Assembly: GCF_000802245.2 (NCBI RefSeq)
Contig: NZ_CP021080.1
Span: forward strand, 1,178,001 to 1,242,000
DNA from: Streptomyces pluripotens
Lineage (GTDB): Bacteria; Actinomycetota; Actinomycetes; Streptomycetales; Streptomycetaceae
DNA length: 64,000 nt
Direction of reading: 5' to 3'
Shown here: piece after piece, positions 1 to 9,495 of the stretch
Layout of the letters: every line of letters begins with the position of its first letter
Numbering within the stretch: position 1 is the stretch's first letter
Position numbers and translations under genes: made by a program
Notes under the pieces: model-generated
Seen by the model: only the letters and a program-made list of their open reading frames with translations
What the model was told of the DNA's origin: nothing
Database searches by the model: none

Positions 1-1112
1 GCCCCAAGGCCCGCTGGCTGCTCGACAACGTCGACGGCCTGCGGGAGCGCGCCGAGGCCGGGGACATCCTCTTCGGCACCATGGACACGTGGGTCATCTG
101 GAACCTCACCGGCGGTGTCAACGGCGGCCGGCACGTCACCGACGTCACCAACGCCTCCCGCACCCTTCTCATGAACCTGCACACGATGCAGTGGGACGAC
201 AAGATCGCCGAGTCCATCGGCGTGCCGCTGGCCATGCTGCCGGAGATCCGCTCCTCCGCCGAGGTATACGGCGAGATCAGCGGCGGCAAGCTCGGTGACC
301 TGCTCGGCGGTATCCCGGTCGCCTCCGCACTCGGCGACCAGCAGGCGGCCCTGTTCGGTCAGTGCTGCTTCTCCGAGGGCGAGACCAAGTCGACCTACGG
401 CACCGGCACCTTCATGGTGATGAACACCGGCGACAAGATCATCAACTCCTACGCCGGTCTGCTGACCACCGTCGGCTACAAGATCGGCGACCAGCCGACG
501 GTCTTCGCCCTGGAGGGCTCGATCGCCGTCACCGGCTCACTGGTGCAGTGGATGCGCGACCAGATGGGCCTGATCTCCACCGCCGCCGAGATCGAGACGC
601 TCGCGCTCTCGGTCGAGGACAACGGCGGCGCCTACTTCGTGCCGGCCTTCTCCGGCCTGTTCGCCCCGCACTGGCGCTCCGACGCCCGCGGTGTGATCGC
701 CGGCCTGACCCGGTACGTGACCAAGGCACACCTCGCGCGCGCCGTCCTGGAGGCCACCGCCTGGCAGACGCGGGAGATCGCCGACGCCATGGTCAAGGAT
801 TCCGGCGACGAGCTGGTGGCCCTCAAGGTCGACGGCGGCATGACCGCCAACAACCTGCTGATGCAGACCCTCTCCGACGTCCTGGACGCGCCCGTGGTGC
901 GCCCGATGGTCGCCGAGACCACCTGCCTCGGCGCCGCCTACGCCGCCGGCCTCGCCGTCGGCTTCTGGTCCAGCACCGACGAGCTGCGCGCCAACTGGCG
1001 CCGGGCCGCCGAGTGGACCCCCCGCATGGACGCGGAGACCCGCGACCGTGAGTACAAGAGCTGGCTCAAGGCCGTCGACCGGACCATGGGCTGGCTTGAG
1101 GACGAGAGCTGA
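1..1112 (+). CDS. glpK: Glycerol kinase, 5' end cut by the window
   Basis: Phosphorylates glycerol to sn-glycerol-3-phosphate with ATP in the cytoplasm. The reading frame is already open at base 3, where a short stretch ending in LLDNVDG leads into [14 protein letters not shown], a stretch typical of FGGY-family glycerol kinases. A further internal ATG at 81 is therefore not the true start. About 369 residues are visible against a usual length near 500, so roughly the first quarter lies outside the window. The C-terminal ATPase half is intact, with the [11 protein letters not shown] turn and the [12 protein letters not shown] sugar-kinase signature. The gene is followed after 50 nt by glycerol-3-phosphate dehydrogenase on the same strand, which fits the Streptomyces glycerol (gyl) operon. 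The operon's facilitator and regulator would lie upstream, out of view. Confidence 0.97.
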   Translation, partial: PKARWLLDNVDGLRERAEAGDILFGTMDTWVIWNLTGGVNGGRHVTDVTNASRTLLMNLHTMQWDDKIAESIGVPLAMLPEIRSSAEVYGEISGGKLGDLLGGIPVASALGDQQAALFGQCCFSEGETKSTYGTGTFMVMNTGDKIINSYAGLLTTVGYKIGDQPTVFALEGSIAVTGSLVQWMRDQMGLISTAAEIETLALSVEDNGGAYFVPAFSGLFAPHWRSDARGVIAGLTRYVTKAHLARAVLEATAWQTREIADAMVKDSGDELVALKVDGGMTANNLLMQTLSDVLDAPVVRPMVAETTCLGAAYAAGLAVGFWSSTDELRANWRRAAEWTPRMDAETRDREYKSWLKAVDRTMGWLEDES

Positions 1113-1162
1113 GCGGTTCCTCCCCCGGCTCAGCAAGCTCTGACGAGGAGTAAGTACCCGAC

Positions 1163-2779
1163 ATGACCAGTCAGTCCACCCTGCAGTCCGTACCTGCCCT
1201 GGGGACGCACCCGGCCTCCGGCTCGCACCCGAGCCGGGCCGAGACCAGGGAGCAACTCTCCAAGGCGTCGTACGACCTTCTTGTGATCGGCGGCGGCATC
1301 CTGGGCATCTCCACCGCCTGGCACGCCGCACAGTCCGGGCTCAGGGTGGCGCTGGTCGACGCCGGCGACTTCGCCGGAGCCACATCCTCCGCCTCCTCCA
1401 AGCTCCTCCACGGCGGTCTGCGCTACCTGCAGACCGGTGCGGTGAAGCTGGTGGCGGAGAACCACTTCGAGCGCCGTGCGGTCTCCCGCCAGGTGGCCCC
1501 CCACCTGGCGAACCCGCTGACCTTCTACCTCCCCGTGTACAAGGGCGGGCCGCACGGCGCGGCGAAGCTCGGTGCGGGCGTCTTCGCCTACTCCGCGCTC
1601 TCCGCCTTCGGTGACGGCGTGGGTCACCTGCTCTCCCCCGCCAAGGCGGCGCAGGACGTGCCGGAGCTGCGGACCGAGAACCTGAAGGCCGTGGCCGTGT
1701 ACGGCGACGACCAGATGAACGACGCGCGTATGGCGCTGATGACGGTCCGCGCCGCCGTCGAGGCGGGCGCGACGGTCCTCAACCACGCCGAGGTCACCGG
1801 GCTGCGCTTCACCAAGGGCCGGGTCACCGGTGCCGACCTGAAGGACCGGGTGTCGGGCGAGGAGTTCGGCGTCAGCGCACGTCTGGTGCTGAACGCGACC
1901 GGCCCCTGGGTCGACCACCTGCGCCGGATGGAGGACCCGGGCGCGGCACCGTCCATCCGTCTGTCCAAGGGCGCGCACCTGGTGCTGAAGCGCACCTCCC
2001 ACTGGAAGGCCGCCCTCGCGACCCCGATCGACAAGTACCGCATCACCTTCGCCCTCCCCTGGGAGGACATGCTGCTGCTCGGCACCACCGACGAGGAGTA
2101 CGAGGGCGACCCGGCGGACGTGGCGGTCAACGACAAGGACATAGCCCAGATCCTGGACGAGGCGGCATTCTCCGTCCGGGACCAGCAGCTGTCCCGCGAT
2201 CTGATCACCTACGCCTTCGCTGGCCTGCGCGTGCTGCCGGGCGGCCCCGGCGACACCGCCAAGGCCAAGCGCGAAACCGTGGTCACCGAAGGCAAGGGCG
2301 GCATGCTGTCCGTCGCGGGCGGCAAGTGGACCACCTTCCGGCACATCGGCCGTACGGTGATGAAGAAGCTGGAGGAATTGCCGGGCCACCCGCTCGGCGA
2401 CGACTTCGAGCCGATCTCGTCCCTGCCGAAGAAGCTGCCGCTGCCGGGTGTCGCCAACCCGCGCGCGGTCGCCCACCGCCTGCTGGTGGACCACCCGGCC
2501 CCCGGCCCCCGCATGGCCGCCGACACCGCCAGGCACCTGGCGACCCACTACGGCTCCCTGGCCTTCGACATCGCCCGCTTGGCGAACGAGAACCCGGAGC
2601 TGGCCGAGCGCGTCCACCCCGACGCCCCGGAGATCTGGGCGCAGGTCGTCTGGGCCCGTGACCAGGAGTGGGCCGAGACGGCGGACGACGTGTTGCGCCG
2701 ACGTACGACGCTGACCATCCGGGGTCTGGCCACGGACGAGGTCCGGGCGAAGGTCCAGGACCTGCTCGACAAGGAGTAG
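1163..2779 (+). CDS. glpD: Glycerol-3-phosphate dehydrogenase (FAD)
   Basis: Membrane-associated flavoenzyme that oxidises glycerol-3-phosphate to dihydroxyacetone phosphate and passes electrons to quinones; it is the second step of glycerol use. The 538-residue product has the N-terminal Rossmann motif LLVIGGGILGIS near residue 35, then the GlpD signature SSKLLHGGLRYL. Later stretches ATGPWVD, LLGTTDEEYEGDP and GGKWTTFR are typical of the family. The C-terminal third is the usual helical cap domain. Length is normal. A GAGGAG ribosome site precedes the ATG. It lies 50 nt after the glycerol kinase gene and is followed by a strong hairpin terminator at 2801-2832, so it should be the last gene of that operon. 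Confidence 0.97.
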   Translation: MTSQSTLQSVPALGTHPASGSHPSRAETREQLSKASYDLLVIGGGILGISTAWHAAQSGLRVALVDAGDFAGATSSASSKLLHGGLRYLQTGAVKLVAENHFERRAVSRQVAPHLANPLTFYLPVYKGGPHGAAKLGAGVFAYSALSAFGDGVGHLLSPAKAAQDVPELRTENLKAVAVYGDDQMNDARMALMTVRAAVEAGATVLNHAEVTGLRFTKGRVTGADLKDRVSGEEFGVSARLVLNATGPWVDHLRRMEDPGAAPSIRLSKGAHLVLKRTSHWKAALATPIDKYRITFALPWEDMLLLGTTDEEYEGDPADVAVNDKDIAQILDEAAFSVRDQQLSRDLITYAFAGLRVLPGGPGDTAKAKRETVVTEGKGGMLSVAGGKWTTFRHIGRTVMKKLEELPGHPLGDDFEPISSLPKKLPLPGVANPRAVAHRLLVDHPAPGPRMAADTARHLATHYGSLAFDIARLANENPELAERVHPDAPEIWAQVVWARDQEWAETADDVLRRRTTLTIRGLATDEVRAKVQDLLDKE

Positions 2780-2800
2780 GAGCGCCCGAGTGCCCGGAAC

Positions 2801-2832
2801 AGGGGCGGCCCCACACGGGTGGGGCCGCCCCT
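2801..2832 (+). terminator. Intrinsic terminator after glpD
   Basis: A perfect 14-bp inverted repeat (AGGGGCGGCCCCAC and its complement) with a 4-nt loop lies 21 nt after the glpD stop. It has no long T-tract, as is common for Streptomyces terminators. Confidence 0.85.
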
Positions 2833-2930
2833 GGCGTGTGCGGGACGCGGGATCGGAAGGAACGATCCCGCGTCCCCACGAGTAGGGTGCGCTCAGACAT
2901 CCGATGTCCGGGGCGGCAGGGAGGCCGGTC

Positions 2931-3602
2931 ATGGCAGTCACCGACGAGGCGATCGAGAAGATCAAGGCCATGATCGTCTCCGGTGCGCTGGGCCCCGGCG
3001 ACCGACTACCGAAGGAGAGCGAACTCGCCGCCGGGCTGGGATTGTCGCGCAACTCCCTACGGGAGGCCGTACGGGCGCTGTCGCTGATGCGGATCCTGGA
3101 TGTGCGCCAGGGCGACGGCACGTACGTCACCAGCCTCGATCCGCAACTTCTGCTGGAGGCAATGAGTTTCGTCGTGGGCTTCCACCGCGACGACACGGTG
3201 CTGGAGTTCCTGGCGGTGCGGCGCATCCTGGAGCCGGCTGCGACCGTGCTGGCCGCCTCCCGGATGAGCGAGCAGCAACTGGACGCTCTGTCAGCCGGGT
3301 TGGACGCACTGGGGTCCGAGCCCTCGGCGGAGGAACTGGCCGCCGCCGACCTGGAGTTCCACCGGGGCATCGCTCGCGCTTCCGGGAACTCGGTGCTGTG
3401 CTCGCTGCTGGACGGTCTGTCCGGCCCCACCGCCCGAGCCCGGATCTGGCGCGAGCTGGCGCAGGAGGACGCGGTCGGCCGCGCCCTGCAGGAACACCGG
3501 GCGATCCTGGGCGCGCTGCGCGACCGGGACGCCGAGGCGGCACGGTCCTGGGCGACCGTGCACATCGCGGGCGTGGAGCGGCGGCTGCGCGGCAGCCTGT
3601 GA
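2931..3602 (+). CDS. FadR-subfamily GntR transcriptional regulator (FCD domain)
   Basis: Predicted DNA-binding repressor of about 223 residues. Residues 1-70 form a GntR winged helix (ALGPGDRLPKESELAAGLGLSRNSLREAVRAL), followed by the helical FCD ligand-binding domain with the typical ELAAADLEFHRGIARASGN stretch that supplies metal or ligand contacts. An in-frame ATG at 2904 exists, but the ATG at 2931 has an AGGGAGG ribosome site 6 nt upstream and begins right at the conserved domain, so I take 2931. The gene stands alone between the glpD terminator and the PAC2 gene. Its ligand is not evident; FCD regulators commonly respond to small organic acids, but that is family knowledge only. Confidence 0.9.
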   Translation: MAVTDEAIEKIKAMIVSGALGPGDRLPKESELAAGLGLSRNSLREAVRALSLMRILDVRQGDGTYVTSLDPQLLLEAMSFVVGFHRDDTVLEFLAVRRILEPAATVLAASRMSEQQLDALSAGLDALGSEPSAEELAAADLEFHRGIARASGNSVLCSLLDGLSGPTARARIWRELAQEDAVGRALQEHRAILGALRDRDAEAARSWATVHIAGVERRLRGSL

Positions 3603-3768
3603 CCTGTGCGTGGCAAAGGAACGCTGGCGCCGGTCGACCGGGAGTGTCCCGAGATGGCGAACGGGGCAGTGATCCGTTCACTCCCCCGTACCAGGGGGCT
3701 GCGGTTACCCCCGCCGGACGCCGTAAGGTTGGTGAGTCAAGCGAGGGCACGTCGGAAGGAGGCACTGG

Positions 3769-4758
3769 GTGATCGAGCTGGAGGGGGTTCCCGAGCTGAT
3801 CGACCCAGTCATGGTGGCCGCGTTCGAGGGCTGGAACGATGCCGGTGACGCCGCCTCCACGGTGGTGGCACATCTGGAACGCGAGTGGAAGGGCGAGGTG
3901 TTCGCGGCGCTCGACGCCGAGGACTACTACGACTTCCAGGTGAACCGGCCCACGGTGTTCATGGACGGCGGCGTGCGCAAGATCACCTGGCCGACGACCC
4001 GGCTGTCAGTGGTCCGCGTCGGCGGCGAGAAGCCGCGCGACCTGGTGCTGGTGCGCGGGATCGAGCCATCCATGCGCTGGCGCTCGTTCTGCAACGAACT
4101 GCTGGGTTTCGCACACGAGTTGGGCGTGGAGCTGGTAGTCATCCTGGGCGCCCTGCTCGGTGACACCCCGCACACGCGTCCGGTGCCGGTCAGCGGAGTC
4201 ACGTCCGACCCGGACCTGGCCCGCCGGATGGACCTGGAGGAGACCAAGTACGAGGGCCCCACGGGCATCGTCGGCGTGTTGCAGGAGGCGTGCACACACG
4301 CCGGTGTCCCGGCGGTGTCGCTGTGGGCAGCCGTGCCTCACTACGTCTCGCAGCCGCCCAACCCCAAGGCCACACTGGCCCTGCTGAACCGGCTGGAGGA
4401 CCTGCTCGACCTGCGGGTACCGCAGGGCGAGCTGCCCGAGGACGCGCGTGCCTGGCAGGTGGGCGTGGACCAGTTGGCCGCCGAGGACAGCGAGGTCGCC
4501 GAGTACGTGCAGACGCTGGAGGAGGCACGGGACACCGCCGAACTTCCGGAGGCGTCGGGCGAGGCGATCGCCCGTGAGTTCGAGCGGTATCTGCGTCGCC
4601 GGGACGTCAGCCCGCCGGGCGGCCACGCCACGGCGGACGGCGGGGACGGCGGCTCGTACCTGCGGGACGGTCAAAGCGGCAGGACCCGACCGCCGAAGCC
4701 GCCCCGGCCCGGTGCGGCCGAAGGCGACGACGGGGACGGCGACACATCCGAGGACTGA
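3769..4758 (+). CDS. PAC2 family protein
   Basis: A 329-residue member of the PAC2 family, related to archaeal and eukaryotic proteasome-assembly chaperones and common in actinobacteria next to proteasome or mycothiol genes. The core runs over about residues 10-270: EGWNDAGDAASTVVAHLE at the start, the GALLGDTPHTRPVPVSGV turn near residue 130, and VPHYVSQPPNPKATLALL near residue 190. A low-complexity, Gly/Asp-rich, probably disordered tail of about 45 residues follows. The start is GTG, preceded by a clear GGAAGGAGG ribosome site. Biochemical function is not established for this bacterial branch. The gene converges on mshC, with hairpins between them. Confidence 0.88.
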   Translation: MIELEGVPELIDPVMVAAFEGWNDAGDAASTVVAHLEREWKGEVFAALDAEDYYDFQVNRPTVFMDGGVRKITWPTTRLSVVRVGGEKPRDLVLVRGIEPSMRWRSFCNELLGFAHELGVELVVILGALLGDTPHTRPVPVSGVTSDPDLARRMDLEETKYEGPTGIVGVLQEACTHAGVPAVSLWAAVPHYVSQPPNPKATLALLNRLEDLLDLRVPQGELPEDARAWQVGVDQLAAEDSEVAEYVQTLEEARDTAELPEASGEAIAREFERYLRRRDVSPPGGHATADGGDGGSYLRDGQSGRTRPPKPPRPGAAEGDDGDGDTSED

Positions 4759-4766
4759 GCGGCGAC

Positions 4767-4801
4767 GGAAGGGGCGGTTTCCTGCGCGGAACGCCCCTTC
4801 C
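4767..4801. terminator. Hairpin between convergent PAC2 and mshC genes
   Basis: A perfect 10-bp inverted repeat (GGAAGGGGCG and its complement) with a 15-nt loop starts 8 nt after the PAC2 stop. Confidence 0.7.
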
Positions 4802-4861
4802 GGCTAGTTGCGGACGGCCTGCCGTGCCCCGGGAGGTGTGTTCCGCGAGTCCCGCACAGCA

Positions 4862-4884
4862 CCCACGGCGCCGGGCGCCGTGGG
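4862..4884. terminator. GC-rich hairpin downstream of mshC
   Basis: A perfect 10-bp inverted repeat (CCCACGGCGC and complement) with a 3-nt loop lies 27 nt beyond the mshC stop. It is the likely terminator for the leftward mshC transcript. Confidence 0.65.
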
Positions 4885-4911
4885 CACCGCAGAGGACGTG
4901 CGAAACACCCC

Positions 4912-6141
4912 CTAAAGCGCCACGCCCAGCAGGGCGTCCACGGCCCGGCTGACCACGCCTGGGGCGCCGACGTCGGTGCCGCCCTGCTGCTCCTGCCGGG
5001 CTGCCCAGCGGTCGACGGCGGCGAGCGCGGCGGGCGCGTCCAGGTCGTTCGCCAACGCCTCGCGGATCTCCTCCACGAGCACGTCGGCGGACGGACCGTC
5101 GGGCCGGGAGACGGATGCGCGCCAGCGGCCGAGGCGGGCGACGGCGTCCCCGAGGACCTGGTCGGTCCACTCCCAGTCAACGCGGTAGTGGTGGGCAAGC
5201 AGCGCGAGGCGGATCGCGGCGGGGTCCACGCCGTCGCGGCGCAGCCGGGAGACGAAGACGAGATTGCCCTTGGACTTGGACATCTTCTCGCCGTTCAGGG
5301 CGACCATGCCGGCATGGACGTAGGCCTTGGCCATGGGGAACTCGCCGGTGAGCACCTGGGCGTGCGAAGCGCCCATCTCATGGTGCGGAAAAGCAAGGTC
5401 AGATCCGCCGCCCTGAACGTCGAAGCCCATGCCGAGGTGGTCGAGGGCGATCGCCACGCACTCGATGTGCCAGCCGGGCCGGCCTCGGCCGAGGGAGCCG
5501 CCGTCCCAGCTGGGCTCGCCCTCGCGGGCCGCCATCCACAGCATGGGGTCCAGGGGATTCTTCTTCCCCGGCCGGTCAGGGTCGCCACCACGCTCGGCGG
5601 ACAGCAGGCGCATCGCGGCCGCGTCCAGGTTCGAGACCTTGCCGAAGTCCGGGTCGGACTCGACGGAGAAGTAGACGTCGCCCTCCAGTTCGTAGGCCGC
5701 GCCGAGCTCGCACAGCCGCTCCACGAGCGGGACGATGCCGGGTATCGCCTCGACGGCACCTATGTAGTGTCGCGGCGGGAGCATCCGCAGTGCGGTCATG
5801 TCCTCACGGAAAAGGCTGGTCTCCTTCTCGGCGAGAGCGACCCAGTCGACGCCGTCCCGCTCCGCGCGCTCCAGCAGCGGATCGTCGACGTCGGTGACGT
5901 TCTGGACGTAGTGGACCTGCCGCTTGGTGTCGAGCCACACGCGCTGAACGAGGTCAAACGCGTTGTAGGTCGCCGCGTGACCGATGTGGGTCGCGTCGTA
6001 CGGCGTGATGCCGCAGACGTAGATACGGGCGACGGGACCGGGGTCGAGGGTGACCAGACCGCCGGTCGCGGTGTCGTGGATCCTCAGGTCGCGGCCCTGA
6101 CCAGGCAGGGCGGGGACCTCGGAAGCGGGCCAGGCATGCAT
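4912..6141 (-). CDS. mshC: Cysteine:glucosaminyl-inositol ligase, mycothiol synthesis
   Basis: ATP-dependent enzyme that joins L-cysteine to GlcN-inositol, the penultimate step of mycothiol biosynthesis (the low-molecular-weight thiol of actinobacteria). It is a paralogue of class I cysteinyl-tRNA synthetase. The product carries the adenylation motif [15 protein letters not shown] near residue 45 and the KMSKSKGN loop near residue 290. [12 protein letters not shown] and WHIECVAI lie between and contribute to the active-site zinc and cysteine pocket. The frame is open to 6348, but the conserved protein begins at [14 protein letters not shown], giving 409 residues, the usual length; an ATG two codons earlier (6147) is equally possible. 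It is the last of four leftward genes starting at 8412. Confidence 0.96.
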   Translation of the reverse strand: MHAWPASEVPALPGQGRDLRIHDTATGGLVTLDPGPVARIYVCGITPYDATHIGHAATYNAFDLVQRVWLDTKRQVHYVQNVTDVDDPLLERAERDGVDWVALAEKETSLFREDMTALRMLPPRHYIGAVEAIPGIVPLVERLCELGAAYELEGDVYFSVESDPDFGKVSNLDAAAMRLLSAERGGDPDRPGKKNPLDPMLWMAAREGEPSWDGGSLGRGRPGWHIECVAIALDHLGMGFDVQGGGSDLAFPHHEMGASHAQVLTGEFPMAKAYVHAGMVALNGEKMSKSKGNLVFVSRLRRDGVDPAAIRLALLAHHYRVDWEWTDQVLGDAVARLGRWRASVSRPDGPSADVLVEEIREALANDLDAPAALAAVDRWAARQEQQGGTDVGAPGVVSRAVDALLGVAL

Positions 6142-6253
6142 GTACATGAGCCTAACCGGCGGCGGGCCACCTATACGAACGGGATCGCCCTGGATGGCCG
6201 ACCTGGCGATCTTGCGGATCCGTGCCCGCTGTGCATGCTCGGTGAGCCGGGGC

Positions 6254-7078
6254 TCAGACGGGCGGCCAGGGAATCGCCGGCCATTTTCCGGCGGGTTCCG
6301 GGTGACGGCCGGAGGCGAGCAATACGTCGACGCGAGCGCGCGTGGCATCGATCTCGGCCGTTGTGACGAGTCCGGTCAGGCGCTCGCCGAGTCTTCCGCC
6401 CAGGGCGGCCCGCAGCCCCTTGAGCACGCCGACGGCCTCCGCGGTGAGCGGTTCCCCGGCCCACCCCCACAACAGTGTGCGCAGCTTGTCGTCGACGTTG
6501 AAGGTGACACCGTGGTCGATGCCGTAGAGCCGGCCGTCGGCAGTGGGCAGCAGGTGACCACCCTTGCGATCGGCGTTGTTGATGACGGCGTCCAGGACGG
6601 CGAGGCGGCGCAGCCGCTCGTCGTCGGCGTGCACCAGCAACGCCGTACTGTCCTCGCCGACCTCGGCGAGTCCGACGGCCTTCCAGCCGGGCTCCGCTTC
6701 CTCGCGGTCGACCAGCGCGAGCAGCTCCGTCTCGCCGCCGACGTCGATCCAGAGCTGGCACATGCCCTCGCCGTACGGGCCGTCGCGCAGCACGGTTGGT
6801 GGGACGAGTCCCCATCCGGTGGCCTCAGAGACCTCGTAGGCAGCCACCTCGCGGCCGGCGAGGGTGCCGTCGGGGAAGTCCCACAGCGGGCGCTCGCCGG
6901 CCACCGGCTTGTACACACAGCGCGCCTCCTGGCCGCCGTGGACGACCGTGCAGAACAGGGCCGCGTTGGACGCCTCGCGGATCCGGCCGCGCACGGTCAG
7001 CTCACCCCGCGCGAGCAGTTCGACAGGGCTGGGGCCGGCTGTCACGCTCCTCGGCGGTATCCGTTCTGGCGCGGACAT
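6254..7078 (-). CDS. SCO1664 family protein
   Basis: A 274-residue conserved actinobacterial protein known only by family name. Visible features include [23 protein letters not shown] near the N-terminus, [35 protein letters not shown] (a kinase-like lysine and glutamate context), and later [13 protein letters not shown] and [22 protein letters not shown]. The NADRK and IDHG pairs look like the catalytic-loop and metal-binding elements of the phosphatidylinositol-kinase/HipA fold, so a kinase-like function is an inference. The ATG at 7078 has a GGAAGGA site and lies inside the upstream DUF3090 gene (37-nt overlap), indicating translational coupling. The set travels with mshC. Confidence 0.85.
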   Translation of the reverse strand: MSAPERIPPRSVTAGPSPVELLARGELTVRGRIREASNAALFCTVVHGGQEARCVYKPVAGERPLWDFPDGTLAGREVAAYEVSEATGWGLVPPTVLRDGPYGEGMCQLWIDVGGETELLALVDREEAEPGWKAVGLAEVGEDSTALLVHADDERLRRLAVLDAVINNADRKGGHLLPTADGRLYGIDHGVTFNVDDKLRTLLWGWAGEPLTAEAVGVLKGLRAALGGRLGERLTGLVTTAEIDATRARVDVLLASGRHPEPAGKWPAIPWPPV

Positions 7079-7632
7079 ACGTGTCCTTCCGGATCGAGCG
7101 GGAGGCTGCACAGCGGGCACGGCGGCCGCCCGGCGTTGACGACGTCGAGGGCGCGCTTGGCGAAGGCCCGGGCCTGTGCGCCGGTGAGCCGGACCCGCAG
7201 CATCGGGGGCCCGTTCTCCTCATCCTGGAGCAGCCGTTCCTCGGCTTCGGCGAGGTCCTCCTCCGTGTCGGCGTCCAGCTCGACGAGAGCCTGTGCCTCA
7301 ACGATCATGCGCTGCTCGTCACCGTCCCAGGCCAAGGCCATGGTGCCGACACGGAACTCCTCCTCGATGGGGGTGTCCAGCGGGGCCGTGTCGGCGATCT
7401 CGGCGGGTGCCACTGCAGGCACGGCGGCGCTGCCACCGCTACGCCGTACGACCTCGTCGAGCAGTTCGTCCATGCGCTCGGCGAGCGCGGCGACCTGGGT
7501 CTTCTCCAGGACCACGCTGGTCGTTCGGGAGCCTGCGGTGGCCTGGAGGAAGAACGTACGGCGTCCGGGCAGTCCGACCGTGCCGGCGACGAAGCGGTCC
7601 GGCTTGTCGTAGAGGAACACCTGACGGGACAC
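7042..7632 (-). CDS. DUF3090 family protein with C-terminal zinc-ribbon-like tail
   Basis: A 196-residue protein of the DUF3090 family, found in actinobacteria that make mycothiol; function unknown. It starts SRQVFLYDKPDRFVAGTVG and has a predicted mostly beta N-terminal half. An acidic middle contains DEEFRVGTMALAWD-like strands. The tail holds [15 protein letters not shown], where CxxC plus a later cysteine suggest bound metal. The start is GTG preceded by GGAGACAGGA. Its 3' end overlaps the start of the SCO1664-family gene by 37 nt. The upstream neighbour is the histidine phosphatase, 93 nt away. Confidence 0.9.
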   Translation of the reverse strand: MSRQVFLYDKPDRFVAGTVGLPGRRTFFLQATAGSRTTSVVLEKTQVAALAERMDELLDEVVRRSGGSAAVPAVAPAEIADTAPLDTPIEEEFRVGTMALAWDGDEQRMIVEAQALVELDADTEEDLAEAEERLLQDEENGPPMLRVRLTGAQARAFAKRALDVVNAGRPPCPLCSLPLDPEGHVCPRQNGYRRGA

Positions 7633-7725
7633 GTCCTGTCTCCATGGGATTCGAGGGCTTCGGCAGTGCGGGCCATTGCGGATGCGCGACTGGGTGGATT
7701 CGCTTCACCCTACTGCGGCCGACGA

Positions 7726-8412
7726 TCACGGTGCGCCCGCACCACCCCCGACCGGTGCGTCGCCCTCGCCCGGCTCCTCGCGCGGAGCGAGCGAGGCGAA
7801 GTCCCCGGTGTCGCCGAGGCGGACCAGGAACGGCCTGAGCCGGGTGTAGCGGATCGCGGTGATGGAGCATGGTTCCACCGAAATCCGCTGGAAGAGGTCG
7901 AGGTGGAGTCCGAGGGCTTCGGCGATGAGTGACTTGATGATGTCGCCGTGGGAACACAGGAGGTAGACGGCGTCGGCACCGTGATCGCGCGCCACGCGCG
8001 CGTTCCACTCGCGTACGGCTTCGGCAGCGCGGGTCTGCATGGCCCGCATGGACTCCCCGCCGGGGAACGCGGCGGCCGACGGGTGCGCCTGCACGACCTC
8101 CATCAGCGGTTCGTCCTGCAGTTCGGCGAGCTTGCGGCCGGACCAGTCGCCATAGTGGCACTCCCCGATACGCTCATCAGTGTGAAGGCGCAGTTCCGGG
8201 CGGGCCTGGAGCAGCGGCTGTACCGTCTCCCGGCAGCGCTGAAGCGGGCTGGTGACGACCTCGGAGATCGGCAGGCCCGCGAGCCGGCCGGGCAGCGCGG
8301 CGGCCTGTGCGGCGCCGCGCTCGTCCAGGGCGACGCCTGGTGTCCACCCAGCGAGCACGCCGGAGGTGTTGGCGGTGGAACGTCCGTGCCTTACGAGGAT
8401 CAGCGTGGGCAT
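7726..8412 (-). CDS. Histidine phosphatase (MSMEG_4193 family putative phosphomutase)
   Basis: A 228-residue cytoplasmic member of the histidine phosphatase superfamily. The phosphohistidine motif is at the N-terminus (LILVRHGRSTANTSGVLAGW), with the second catalytic histidine in VYLLCSHGDIIKSL near residue 153. Arginine and glutamate positions of the pocket (RCRETVQPLL, ERIGECHYGDW) are present. A short Gly/Ala-rich tail follows. The natural substrate is unknown. Of the named families I recall, this fits MSMEG_4193, which co-occurs with DUF3090 and SCO1664 proteins, and all three sit here upstream of mshC. It is divergent from corA with only 62 nt between start codons. Confidence 0.88.
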   Translation of the reverse strand: MPTLILVRHGRSTANTSGVLAGWTPGVALDERGAAQAAALPGRLAGLPISEVVTSPLQRCRETVQPLLQARPELRLHTDERIGECHYGDWSGRKLAELQDEPLMEVVQAHPSAAAFPGGESMRAMQTRAAEAVREWNARVARDHGADAVYLLCSHGDIIKSLIAEALGLHLDLFQRISVEPCSITAIRYTRLRPFLVRLGDTGDFASLAPREEPGEGDAPVGGGAGAP

Positions 8413-8474
8413 GCGGCAAGCGTAGGGGCAACGTCACCGTGTAGCGGTGGGAGGGCGAAGGGAGAGCGCGCCGC

Positions 8475-9470
8475 ATGATCGTGGACTGCGCCGTCTACCG
8501 AGACGGGCACCGTGCCGAGGGGCCGGAGGACCTGTCCGAGGCGCTCACCGGTGCGCGCGCGGCGGGCGGCTTCGTGTGGATCGGGCTGCACGAGCCGTCC
8601 GCGCGGGAGTTCGACCTGGTCACCGAGGGGTTCGGGCTGCATCCGCTGGCCGTCGAGGACGCGCTCAAGGCACATCAGCGGCCGAAACTGGAGGTGTACG
8701 ACGACTCGCTGTTCATGGTGCTCAAACCGGTCGTGTACGACCCGGAGAGCGACACCGTCTCGGCCGGCGAGGTCATGGTCTTCGCCGGCGACTGCTTCGT
8801 GGTGACCGTCCGACACGGTGAGGGCGCGCCACTGGCCGCCGTACGGCGTCGACTGGAGGCCGAGCCGGAGATGCTCGGCAAGGGCCCCACCGCGGTGCTG
8901 TACGCGATCTCCGACGCCACCGTCGACCACTATCTGGAGGTGGCGACCGAGCTGCAGACGGACCTGGAGGAACTGGAGGCCGAGGTATTCCGGCCGGAGG
9001 GCGGCGGCTCACGCAACACCGCGTCCCGGATCTACACCTTCAAGCGGCAAGTCCTTGAGTTCCGCCGGGCCACCGGGCCGCTGGCGCCGCCGCTGGCCCG
9101 GCTGGCCGGTGCCGGCCCGCTGGGCGGCACGGTGCCCTTTGTGCACGACAAGGCGCGGCCGTTCTTCCGGGACGTGGGCGACCACCTCACGCGCGTGAAC
9201 GAGTCCGTCGAGGCGCTGGACCGGCTGGTGTCGGACATTCTCTCGGCCCATCTGGCGCAAATGAGCGTGCGGCAGAACGACGACATGCGGAAGATCTCCG
9301 CGTGGGCGGCAATGGCCGCGGTCCCCACCATGATCGCAGGGGTCTACGGCATGAACTTCGACCGCATGCCCGAGCTGCACTGGGTGTGGTCGTACCCGGC
9401 GGTGATCGTGGTGATGGCGGTGCTGGAGGTGCTGCTGTACCGGCTGTTCAAGCAACGCGGCTGGCTGTGA
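8475..9470 (+). CDS. corA: CorA-type magnesium/cobalt transporter
   Basis: A 331-residue inner-membrane divalent-cation channel. A large cytoplasmic alpha/beta and helical funnel domain covers about residues 1-270, including the long helix VNESVEALDRLVSDILSAHLAQMSVRQN. Two C-terminal transmembrane helices follow, joined by the signature YGMNF that forms the selectivity entrance. The start at 8475 is close behind AGGGAGAG. Length and motifs are those of a full CorA. It is transcribed divergently from the mshC-linked phosphatase gene, so both promoters share the 62-nt gap. Confidence 0.95.
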   Translation: MIVDCAVYRDGHRAEGPEDLSEALTGARAAGGFVWIGLHEPSAREFDLVTEGFGLHPLAVEDALKAHQRPKLEVYDDSLFMVLKPVVYDPESDTVSAGEVMVFAGDCFVVTVRHGEGAPLAAVRRRLEAEPEMLGKGPTAVLYAISDATVDHYLEVATELQTDLEELEAEVFRPEGGGSRNTASRIYTFKRQVLEFRRATGPLAPPLARLAGAGPLGGTVPFVHDKARPFFRDVGDHLTRVNESVEALDRLVSDILSAHLAQMSVRQNDDMRKISAWAAMAAVPTMIAGVYGMNFDRMPELHWVWSYPAVIVVMAVLEVLLYRLFKQRGWL

Positions 9471-9495
9471 GGCCGTCAGCGAACGGGGTGCCCCG

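Noticed and set aside
1130..3616. An 828-codon open frame on the minus strand opposite glpD and the GntR gene
   Set aside because: High-GC DNA gives long shadow frames; the sequence lacks recognisable domains and lies wholly opposite well-supported genes.
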